A stretch of 64,000 nucleotides of DNA. Source: Elusimicrobiota bacterium. Its GTDB lineage: Bacteria; Elusimicrobiota; Elusimicrobia; UBA1565; UBA9628. This document shows positions 56,431 to 64,000 of this stretch, one piece after another. The stretch covers positions 2,792,908 to 2,856,907 of the forward strand of contig CP096137.1 in assembly GCA_023213235.1 (NCBI GenBank), in the 5' to 3' direction. Within the stretch, counting starts at the first letter, position 1. Every line of letters begins with the position of its first letter. Made by a program: the position numbers and the translations under genes. The notes below the pieces were generated by a model. The model saw only the letters and a program-made list of their open reading frames with translations, searched no databases and was not told the DNA's origin.

Positions 56431-58187
56431 CTAGCGACGGCCGCCGCGTCCGTGCTTGCGCCCGCCGCCCTTCTTGCCGCCGCCGTTCATCGCCATCCAG
56501 TCGGCCTCGCTGACGGCCTCCTGGTTGAACAGGTCCGGGCTCTCGCCGGGGTGGCTGTTGACGAAGATGAAGGAGACGGGGAAGCCGAACTCCGCGCTGA
56601 GCGCCGGGCCGATCGCCTTGAGGTGCTCGAGCAGCTCCGCCTGGCGCGGGTCCTTCCACACGAGGAAGCCCTGCTTGGCGGCGCGGCGGTTGGCGCCGCC
56701 GACGTCGACGGAGAAGGCGACCTTCAGCGGCGCGCCGAGGCTCTCCTCGATGAGCGCGCGGTTCTCGCGGTAGATGCGAAGCTTGTAGAGGAACGTCTCC
56801 TCCATCGTCTTGTCGAGCGGCATCCACACGCGCGTCGACTTGTCCTCCCACAGCGTGACCTCGCGCTCGCCCTTCGGGCCGCGGGCCTCGGTCACGGCGT
56901 CGAACTCGGTCTTGTAGGTCTCGACGATGCGGCCGTCCGGCAGAACCGTCTTGCCGAAGAAGTCGCGGCCGGCCTGCGTGACCTTCAGGCCCATCTGCAG
57001 GCGCTTCTTGTGGGAGTTGAGCTCGTGGCCCACGCCGACCTCGCGGCTGTAGGTCACGCCGTCGAGGATGCCCATGAGGCCGTCGGTCTGCTCGAGGTCC
57101 TCCCGGCCGTACTTCTCGACGAGGCGGTTGTACTCGCGGCGCAGGTCCTTGGACTCGACCTTAGGCTCGGTGATGTAGCGGAACACCCATCTAGGGCCGA
57201 ACTCCTTGGCGCGCTCGGCGATGTACGCCTCGATCTCCTTGTAGCCGCGCGTGTCGAACGCGAGCTCCACCTGGTGGAACTTGCGGTCGAGCTCCTGCTC
57301 GGCCAGCCCGCCCTCGGCGAAGTCCTCCTTCGCCTTGTCGAGGTACTTGCCGACGCGGCGGATGCCCTCGGAGATCTCGGAGTCCGCGTTGCCGCGGCCG
57401 GGGTGGAAGTACACGCGATGCGTGTGCACGGCGATCGAGCGTCCCTCGCCGTCGGTCAGGATCGCGTCGACCCAGTTGCGGGTGCCCTCGAGGTGGACGC
57501 TCGACTCGTCGAGAGAGCGGTTCGCGGTCGCGGCCTCGACGCTCTTGAGCTTCACGCGCGCCTCGTCGTAGGCGTCGTCCATCACGTCGAGGACGTCGGC
57601 CAGGTCGATGATCGGAGAGAGCTCGGCGGCCATCTTGTTGATCCACAGCGCCTGCTCGGCGACGCGGCCGCCGACCCAGACGCCGTCGGAGTTCTTGATG
57701 AAGCCCTTGGGGCCCGAGCGCTCCGCCGGATGCGCGGGCTCGCGCGCGGCGTCGCGGCCGCGCGTGCCGTCGAAAAGCTGGTCCTTCCAGTCGCGGCCGC
57801 GGCCGCCGCGGTCGTGGTTCTTGGCGGCGGCGCCGAGCTCGAGCGCCTCGAGCGCGGGTGCGACGCGCGACGCGGGAGAGCCGGGAACGGCGTTCGCGGC
57901 GGCAATCGAGGCGACGGGCTTGTGGGCGGCCGGCGCGATCGCGCTGATCGCGGCGGGCAGCGGGATGATCGAGGGGCGGCGGCGATGGAGAGAGTCGGGG
58001 TGAGCGCGAGCGGGGCGCCGATCGACGGAGCGAGGACCGAGCCGCCGAGGCTCGGCGCGAAGCCGGGAGCCGCCGGAGAGCCCCCGAGGGACGGGGTCAA
58101 CGTGACGCGCGGAACCGAGACGTTCTGGGCCGAGAGCGGAGCGGCGACGGCGAGCAGCAGCGCGACAAGGCGGGTGGCTCGGTTCAT
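56431..58187 (-). CDS. Large exported hypothetical protein with LFDG-type N-terminus
   Basis: 585 residues from ATG at 58187 after one C is restored (GGGG at 57973-57976, plus strand). Signal peptide MNRATRLVALLLAVAAPLSA, a linker of TLTPSLGGSPAAPGFAP-type repeats, then DWKDQLFDGTRGRD. The ~400-residue body is soluble and charged (KGFIKNSDGVWVGGRVAEQA, VHTHRVYFHPGRGNADSEI) and ends in a Gly/Lys/Arg tail. No family recognised. TACCCT (58194-58199) ends 6 bases before ATG, and the divergent lipoprotein gene uses the same hexamer. Confidence 0.65.
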
Positions 58188-58298
58188 AATGGAAGGGTAG
58201 CAACGGAAACGGCGCCGTTCCTGGGCCATAGGGCCTTATGGAGGGCGACAATGGGCCCACGGCTTGAAATGACGGGCCTTACGGGCTACCCTACGTCC

Positions 58299-58748
58299 AT
58301 GCGAGCGGCTCCCCTCATGGCCATTTTGCTCTTCGCCGGATGCGCGTATGTGAGCTTCGGGAGAAAGGTCGGGGACGACGAGCTGCGCGCGCGCGCCGAC
58401 GTGCGCGCCTACTACGACGAGGTCGCGCAGACCTTCGCCGCCGGCAACGCCGAGGCCCTCGCCCTGCTCTTCGACGCGGCGATCAACAAGCCGATGACGC
58501 GCGAGGGCATCCTCGCCTGGGCGCGCAAGTTCTTCGGCGAGCACGGCGGCGCGCGCTTCAAGGTCGAGAGGATCGAGTACGAGCGCCTCGGTCGCGAGAA
58601 CGCCGTGGTCCTGCTGACCTACCGCGTCGAGACGAAGGACGGGCGCGGGAGCTTCGGCGGCACGGAGCGCGACGTCCTCGTCAAGCGGGGCCGGCGCTGG
58701 ACGATGACCGAGTGGGAGAAGGCCGACCCTCCGAAAGCCGCTCCTTGA
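58299..58748 (+). CDS. Lipoprotein with SnoaL-like (NTF2) domain
   Basis: 149 residues from ATG at 58299: lipoprotein signal MRAAPLMAILLFAGCAYVSF with cysteine at 15. The body (VRAYYDEVAQTFAAGNAEAL, then strands VVLLTYRVETKDGRG and WTMTEWEK) fits a DUF4440/SnoaL-type cone fold. Often a small ligand-binding or scaffold domain. TACCCT (58287-58292) ends 6 bases before ATG. The ATP-grasp gene on the other strand overlaps its last 68 bases. Confidence 0.7.
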   Translation: MRAAPLMAILLFAGCAYVSFGRKVGDDELRARADVRAYYDEVAQTFAAGNAEALALLFDAAINKPMTREGILAWARKFFGEHGGARFKVERIEYERLGRENAVVLLTYRVETKDGRGSFGGTERDVLVKRGRRWTMTEWEKADPPKAAP

Positions 58749-59599
58749 CCGCCGCGGCGAGCGCCTTCGCGGCGCCGGGGGCGAACTGGAGGTACAGCGA
58801 GGGCTCGATGAGCTCCACCTCGACGACGACGAGCTCGCTTCCGCGGCGCACGCCGTCGACGCGCGCGTAGAGCTGCGGGCCGGGCGACAGCCGCGCCGCC
58901 TCGCGAGCCTGCGCGATCAGCGCCGCCGGAGCGACGGCCGCCGTCGTGCGGCCGCCGTGCTCCTCCTGGACGCGGAAGTCCCCGCCTTTCGGAGTCTTGA
59001 GCACGGCGTGCGAGAACTTCCCGCCCAGGAAGACGAAGGACCACTCGCCCTCGGCGGCGATCTCCGCGAGGTAGGGCTGGATCATCGCGCCGGAGTGCGC
59101 GAGCACCTCGCGCAGCGCCTTCTCCCCTGCGGGTCGCCGCGGCGCGCGCGCGACGTCCGGAACGCGCCGGCGGAGACCACGGGCTTGACGACCGCCTCGG
59201 TCCAGCCGCGCTCCGCCAGAAGGGAGTCGAGCGAGACGGAGGAGCCCTTCTCGACCCAGATGGTCGGCGCCGTGCCGACGCCCGCGCCCTCGAGCGCGCG
59301 CAGGTAGGTCTTGTCCCAGTTCGCGCGCACGACCGCCGGCGGATTCCACAGCGGCAGGCCCGCGGCCTCCACGCGCGCGAGCCAAGACGCGAAGGAGGCC
59401 GGGCTCAGGTGGTAGTCCCAGGCGGACCTGATCACCGCCGCGTCGTACTTTTTCCAGTCCGCGGAGGGGTCGTCCCAGACCACGGCTTCGGCCTCGATTC
59501 CGAGCGCCCAAAGCTCCCCAAAAGCGGCCGATCGTCGTCGGTGAGCGCGGGAATCGCGGCGCAGGTGACCAGGGCGACTTTGGGGTTCTTTTCCGGCAT
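58681..59599 (-). CDS. ATP-grasp enzyme (RimK/glutathione-synthetase-like)
   Basis: 306 residues after restoring a G (CCCC at 59516-59519) and a C (GGG at 59131-59133). It starts MPEKNPKVALVTCAAIPALT, and RSAWDYHLSPASFASWL, LWNPPAVVRANWDKTYLRAL and WTEAVVKPVVSAGAF match the uncharacterised ATP-grasp group near glutathione synthetase. The C-terminal VDGVRRGSELVVVEVELIEP holds the metal-binding acidic residues. These enzymes join a carboxylate to an amine using ATP. Substrates unknown. TATTAT (59607-59612) ends 7 bases before ATG. Confidence 0.82.
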
Positions 59600-59652
59600 C
59601 GATCCTATAATAGGAAATGACATCGTAACATCGATTATTTACATTTCTACCG

Positions 59653-61610
59653 GTGCGCTTCTTCGCTCATGACGGCACGACCACTCACGGCCCTTCGGGG
59701 ATCGATGAACTCGTAAAGCTTCCGGGCTTCGACGGGGACACCTCGTCTGCCCCGTGGGCTCCAACGACACCGCGGACTGGAAGCCCGCGATCGCCTACGC
59801 GCCGTTCAAGAAAGCGCTTCTCGAGGCTCCGGTCGCCGCGGCCGCGGCGCCCTCCTTGCCGGCTTCGCCCGCCTTGCCGCCCATGCCCTCGCTCGCGCCG
59901 ATGCCGGTGCTTCCGCCGAGCCCGCCCGTCCCCGCTCCGTTCGCCTTGCCGAGCGCGCCCGCGGCCGCGGCGCCTCTGCCGCCCATGCCCGTGCCCGCGG
60001 CGCCGCCGGCGCCCGCCCCGATGCCCGCGCCGGTCCCGCCGCCGCCGGCGCCGCCGGCGCCGAAAACGGTCGCCTGCCCCAAGTGCGCGCACAAGAATCT
60101 CGAGGAGGCCGTGTTCTGCAACTCCTGCGGTGCCCGCATGGACGGGACGACGCCGGAGCCTGCGCGCGCGGCCGCGCCGCCGCCGGCCGCCGCGGTCCCC
60201 GTGTTCGAGGTCCTGCCTCCGTCGCCCGCGGAACCCGCGCCGTTTTCCTCCCCGGACCCTTTCTCGGGCTTCGATCCGATGACGTCGTTCCCCGAGCCCG
60301 CGTCGGCCGGGCCCAAGCGCCCCCTGCAGCCCGGGAAGATGGGCCGCCTCGCCGAATCCGACGATGTCCCCTCTGTCTCCGCGCCGTCGCCGGCGCCGGC
60401 TCCCGCGCTCGCGCCCGAGCCCGCCGCCGAGGCCAAGCCGGTCCCCGCGTGGAAACGCGCGCCCGTGATCGCCGCCTTCGCCAGCGCCGCGGTCATCGCC
60501 GCGGGCGCCGCCTACATGCTCCTCGGGCCGACGTCCGGCCCCGCGCCGGACTCCGTCGCCGAGCTGACGCCGTCGGCCCCGTCCATGCCGGAGCCGGCCG
60601 AGCCCGCCCCGCCCTCGCCCGTCGTGTTCAATTCCGCGCCGCCGCCGTCGCCGCCGCCGCTCGTCGCCGCGCCGAAGGCGCCCCGCGCGCCCCGCGCTCC
60701 TCGCGTCGCGAAGGCCGCCCCGCCCGCTCTCAAGCCCGTGCCGGTCCCCCGGCTCGGCGCCCCGAAGCCGATCTCGCCCAAGACCGCCGGCTTCCCGAAG
60801 CGCGCGCGCAAGCCGCGCCCCGTTCGCGCGCCGAAGCCGGAGCCGCAAGCCGAGGCCGCCGGCGACGAGACGATCATCGAGAGCCGCGTCGCGGAGACGC
60901 CCAAGCCCGCGCCCAAGCGCCGCCCGAAGCCCGCCGCGGAGAAGGATCCGCTGCTCGAGGCCCTGCTCACCGACGCGACCCAGCCCGGCGAGGCCGCCTC
61001 CGAGGCGCCGTCGCAGGCCGCCGAGGCGCTCGCCCAGCCCGGCGAGGCCTCCGCCCCCGTGATCGGCCAGCGTCCGGCCGGGCGCTTCTCCCTCCCCGGC
61101 CTCGACCGGCCCGCGACGACGAGCGACCGCGCCGCCGCGCGCCCTCCGCTCGAAGAGCCGTCCGCCGCCGCCGCCTCCGACGAGCCCGCGATCGCCGGCC
61201 TCGACGAGCCCGGCCGCGCCGCGCCGCCGCCCGGCATCGAGAACGAGCCCGCGAAGCCGGCCGAGTCCGCCGAAGGCGACCAGCTCGCCCTCGTGCAGGT
61301 CCACGAGCAGTTCGACTTCTGCGCGCAGCTCCTGTCGCAGGGCGCCTTCGGCGACCACTACGACACCTGCCTGTGCAAGGACGCCCGCGAGGCCGCGCCG
61401 ATCCGGGGCCGCCGCGGCTTCTACGTGACGGCCAAGAAGAAGGAAGCCGGGGCCGGCCGCCTCGAGACGACGGCGAAAATCCTCTCCTCCAAACTCGGCG
61501 ACGGCGCCGCCCTCGTCAAGGCGCGCTGGAAGTCCGGCGCCGGCGACAAGGGCCGCGACGTCCTCCAGACCTGGAAGCTCGAGGACGGCCTCTGGTGCCA
61601 AGCGCCGTAG
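59653..61610 (+). CDS. GYF-like domain, zinc ribbon and Pro/Ala-rich membrane protein
   Basis: 652 residues from GTG at 59653, after one C is restored near 59741. The N-terminus (FFAHDGTTTHGPSGIDELVK, repaired to VCPVGSNDTADWKPA) resembles the GYF_2 domain; then a Pro/Ala linker, a zinc ribbon CPKCAHKNLEEAVFCNSCG, a second linker, a membrane helix (VIAAFASAAVIAAGAAYMLL) and a ~250-residue Pro/Lys/Ala stretch. The C-terminal ~110 residues (FCAQLLSQGAFGDHYDTCLC) form a compact domain. Probably a membrane scaffold. TACATT (59640-59645) ends 7 bases before GTG. Confidence 0.65.
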
Positions 61611-61654
61611 TCCTCCCTCCCTCCTTTCCTCCCGCTTACCGCTGACGCGGGCGC

Positions 61655-61899
61655 GCGGCGGAAACATCGCCGCTACGCGAACGCTCGGATTGACCTCGCT
61701 CTTGAAGTCCGCGACTATTGGAACCCGTCGCGGACTTCAAGGTCGCTGCGCGGCGATGTTTCCGCCGCGACCGCTGAGGGGTAAGGGCGGATCGACGATA
61801 CCCCGCAGGGCCTTGAAGCCCGCGACGGGTTCCGTGGAGTCGCGGGCTTCAAGAGCGAGGTCAATCCGAGCGTACCGGAGGGGTATCGTCGATCCGCCC
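61655..61899. repeat. Nested double inverted repeat of 245 bases
   Basis: This fills the 316-base gap between convergent genes. Unit 1: outer arms 61655-61672/61751-61768 (18 bp) around inner arms 61701-61715/61727-61741 (15 bp). Unit 2: outer arms 61785-61804/61880-61899 (20 bp) around inner arms 61812-61826/61839-61853 (15 bp). All pairs are perfect. The inner arms differ by one base (CTTGAAGTCCGCGAC, CTTGAAGCCCGCGAC). In addition 61682-61707 is the exact complement of 61847-61872 (26 bp), so the two units can also pair with each other. No coding potential seen. Confidence 0.88.
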
Positions 61900-61926
61900 T
61901 CGCCCGCATGAGCGGAAAGCCGCGGA

Positions 61927-64000
61927 CTAGAGGTCGCGCAGGGCGGAGGTGAGCGCGGCTTCGTCGCCGACGGCGACGGTGACGAGGCGGCCGAGGTCGA
62001 GGCGCTTGCGCACGGCCGCGAGCGCGGACGCCGGCGTGACCTCGGCCAGGCGCGCCTCGTACTGGGAGATCGTCTCGCGCGGGTCGCGGCCGCTCTCGGC
62101 GACCGACGAGATGTAGCCCGTCACGCGGTCGAGCGAGGACAGGCGCATGAGGAACAACCCGCGCAGGTGGCGGCGGCTGTTGTCGAGCGCGGCCGCCGGG
62201 ATCTCCTTCTCCGCGAGCCCGCGCACCTCCTTGAGCATCTCCTCGAGCGCGGGGCGCGCGACCTCGGTGCGGCAGTCGGCCGAGGCCGACCACACGGCGC
62301 CGCGGCCGTACAGCTCGAGCGAGGAGTACGCGCCGTAGGTGTAGCCGTGGCGCGTGCGCAGGTTCTCGAACAGGCGCGAGTTGGCGGTGCCGCCGAGCAC
62401 GTGGTTGGCCAGCGCGAGCGACATGTAGTCGGGGTCGCGCGGCCCGATGGCGGAGGTCAGCGCCATGATCAGGCTCGCCTGCGCCGAGCCGGGGCGCCCG
62501 ACGACGATCGTGCGCGCGCGGCCCGGGTCGGGCAAAGGCGGCGCCTCGGAGGCGGCCGCGCCCGGCGCCCAGGCGCCGAGCGCGCGCTCGAGCGACTTCA
62601 TCGCCGCGTCGGGGTCGAAGTCGCCGGCGAGCACGAGGTGGCCGCCTTGGGGAAGCAGGCGCTCCCGGTGAAAGGCGAGCATGCGCTTGGAGGTCACCGC
62701 CCCGATGCGCGTCTCGTCGGCGGCGCCGCGCCCGTACGGGTGCCCGGGGAACAGCTCGGCGCGCAGGCGCTCCTCGGACAGGAAGTGCGGCTGGGCGCGC
62801 CGCGAGATCAGGTCCTCGAGCGCGTTCTCGCGCCAGAGCTCGACCTCGTCCTCGGGATAGCTCGCCGTCAGCAAAGTCTTCGCGAACTGGTCCAGGAACG
62901 GATCGAGGTTGCGCGCCAGGCCCGAGGCCGCGAGCTTGAGCCACTCGGACTCGCACGTCGCGCCGACCGACCACCCGAGCGAGGTGAACGCGCGCGCGAC
63001 GGCGGCGGCGTCCTCGCCCGGACGGCCCTTGAGCAGCAGCTCCTCGGAGGCTTGGGCGAGCGCCTCCTGGCCGGCGGCCTCGTGCACCCGCCCGGCGCGC
63101 ACCGCCAGCCGCGCCTCGACGAGCGGCAGGCGCTTGTCGCGCGCGAGCCAGACCGTCAGGCCGTTGGGCAGGGAGCGCTTCTCGATCTCGGGAGCGCGCG
63201 CCGGGCGCGGGGCGCCGGGCGCGGGCGGGCTCATGCCCGGGCCGCGCGGGGCCTCCGGCGGATGCTCCGGCGCGGGCGGCTCGGCGGCCGTCTCGGCCTT
63301 GCCGCCCGGCTCGACGTGCAGGACGACGCGGCCGCGCGCCTTCATCCAGCGGCGCGCGGCGCGCACGCAGCCCGCGCGCGTCGTCTTGAGGATCGCGTCG
63401 AGGTCCTTCCAGAAGCCGTCGGGCTCGCCGACGAGCGCGACGTAGGAGCTCAGGGTCTGCGCGCGGTCGGCCAGGGACTGCTGGCCCTCGAGCCAGGAGC
63501 GCTCGATCTGCGTCTTGGCGCGCGCGAGCTCCTCCTCGGTGGGGCCCGTCGCGTAGAAGCGGGCGAGCACCTCGTCGAGCTTCGCGGTCACGGCCTCGCG
63601 CTTGGCGCCGACGCGGCCCGAGACGAAGAACGCGAGCATGTCCGGCCCGCGCGCGGCGACGTGGCTCGACCAGTACGGGATGTGGCCGCCGGCCGAGACC
63701 GCGAGGCGCGCGTCCTTGACCAGGGCCTCGTGCAGCGGGCTGTCCTCGCCGCCGCCCAGGATCGTCATGAGCACGGTCAGCGCCCACCAGTCGCGGCTTC
63801 CGCGCTCGGGGGCGTGCCAGCCGACGACGGTCAGGGGCGTCTTCGCGAGATGGTCGCCGACGGTCTCGGCGCGCTCTCCCTTGAGGCGCGGCTCGTCGAG
63901 CTCGAGGGCCTTCGCCCGGGGGCGCCGCGGGATCGGGCCGAACAGCTTCTTGGCCAGCGCGCGGACCTCGGCGGGCGAGGCGTCGCCGACGACGGCCAAG
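61927..64000 (-). CDS. M16-family zinc peptidase (start outside window)
   Basis: 690 residues are visible; the 5' end lies beyond the right edge. Two M16 modules are seen. The first shows the later part of an active half (LGGGEDSPLHEALVKDARLA). The second begins at EKRSLPNGLTVWLARDKRLP, lacks the HxxEH zinc motif (the position reads QEALAQASEE), and has VLGGTANSRLFENLRTRHGY near the end. That is the pattern of fused active plus inactive M16 halves, often periplasmic. Whether the first half has HxxEH cannot be seen. Confidence 0.85.
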   Translation of the reverse strand, partial: LAVVGDASPAEVRALAKKLFGPIPRRPRAKALELDEPRLKGERAETVGDHLAKTPLTVVGWHAPERGSRDWWALTVLMTILGGGEDSPLHEALVKDARLAVSAGGHIPYWSSHVAARGPDMLAFFVSGRVGAKREAVTAKLDEVLARFYATGPTEEELARAKTQIERSWLEGQQSLADRAQTLSSYVALVGEPDGFWKDLDAILKTTRAGCVRAARRWMKARGRVVLHVEPGGKAETAAEPPAPEHPPEAPRGPGMSPPAPGAPRPARAPEIEKRSLPNGLTVWLARDKRLPLVEARLAVRAGRVHEAAGQEALAQASEELLLKGRPGEDAAAVARAFTSLGWSVGATCESEWLKLAASGLARNLDPFLDQFAKTLLTASYPEDEVELWRENALEDLISRRAQPHFLSEERLRAELFPGHPYGRGAADETRIGAVTSKRMLAFHRERLLPQGGHLVLAGDFDPDAAMKSLERALGAWAPGAAASEAPPLPDPGRARTIVVGRPGSAQASLIMALTSAIGPRDPDYMSLALANHVLGGTANSRLFENLRTRHGYTYGAYSSLELYGRGAVWSASADCRTEVARPALEEMLKEVRGLAEKEIPAAALDNSRRHLRGLFLMRLSSLDRVTGYISSVAESGRDPRETISQYEARLAEVTPASALAAVRKRLDLGRLVTVAVGDEAALTSALRDL

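Noticed and set aside
61655..61899. CRISPR array
   Set aside because: The repeats are palindromic arms in two nested pairs, with no series of equal repeats and unique spacers and no cas genes.

Overview
The window is bacterial chromosome with high G+C, tightly packed genes and very short intergenic gaps. No rRNA, tRNA or CRISPR array was seen. Several exported proteins share one architecture: a signal peptide, a long Ala/Pro/Ser/Leu linker with blocks such as SVLPAG, often an LFDG motif, then an unrelated functional domain. That style, with TPR, HEAT and zinc-ribbon proteins, reminds me of Elusimicrobiota genomes, but this is an impression and not a proven placement. Twenty-one otherwise good genes are broken by 29 one-base losses. 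Most losses lie in short homopolymers, and adding one base restores a full-length protein each time. I read these as uncorrected long-read errors, and the affected genes are annotated as single CDSs across the break.

Layout. 1-5.3 kb (minus strand): an operon-like island with a small unknown gene, a divergent tyrosine-recombinase-like protein, a cold-shock-domain protein, a RecQ helicase fused to a phosphoribosyltransferase domain, and the start of a partner gene cut by the edge. The last two fit the RqlHI/PsyrTA toxin-antitoxin/defence pair. 5.3-10.8 kb: an RhlE-type RNA helicase, a DCC/lipase-maturation-factor fusion and a HEAT/cation-diffusion-facilitator fusion. 10.8-27.4 kb: purine catabolism. 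The plus strand carries a cytochrome c protein, three-subunit xanthine dehydrogenase and a CitE-like lyase. The minus strand carries XdhC, a MocA-like enzyme, allantoinase, allantoicase, OHCU decarboxylase and HIU hydrolase, followed by a NodU/CmcH carbamoyltransferase with SxtJ and DUF5989 partners. An 8-oxoguanine-deaminase-like gene follows on the plus strand. No urate oxidase is visible. 27.4-42.4 kb: metallopeptidase, citrate synthase, NlpC/P60 lipoprotein, a molybdenum-cofactor operon (moaA, moaC-moaB fusion, moeA, moaD-moaE fusion), a sterol-desaturase-type hydroxylase, YaeQ, an exported HExxH protease, a methyltransferase, MscS and AhcY. 42.4-45.3 kb: an A+T-richer acquired patch with a 327-residue unknown protein and a PIN toxin gene split by an IS256-family element. 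45.3-64 kb: TPR, transporter, lytic transglycosylase, ABC exporter, response regulator, ATP-grasp, zinc-ribbon and M16 peptidase genes.

How the parts work together. Xanthine dehydrogenase needs molybdenum cofactor. The window supplies its synthesis (moaA/CB/moeA/DE), probable nucleotide attachment (MocA-like) and insertion (XdhC). The allantoin-branch enzymes take 5-hydroxyisourate to ureidoglycolate plus urea.

Expression signals. At least 25 transcription units have a TANNNT-like -10 hexamer ending 5-8 bases before the start codon, which implies leaderless mRNAs. Five convergent gene pairs interlock their stop codons in one CTAG. Two other convergent pairs are separated by long perfect hairpins of a repeat family, and another by a 245-base nested inverted repeat at 61.7-61.9 kb.
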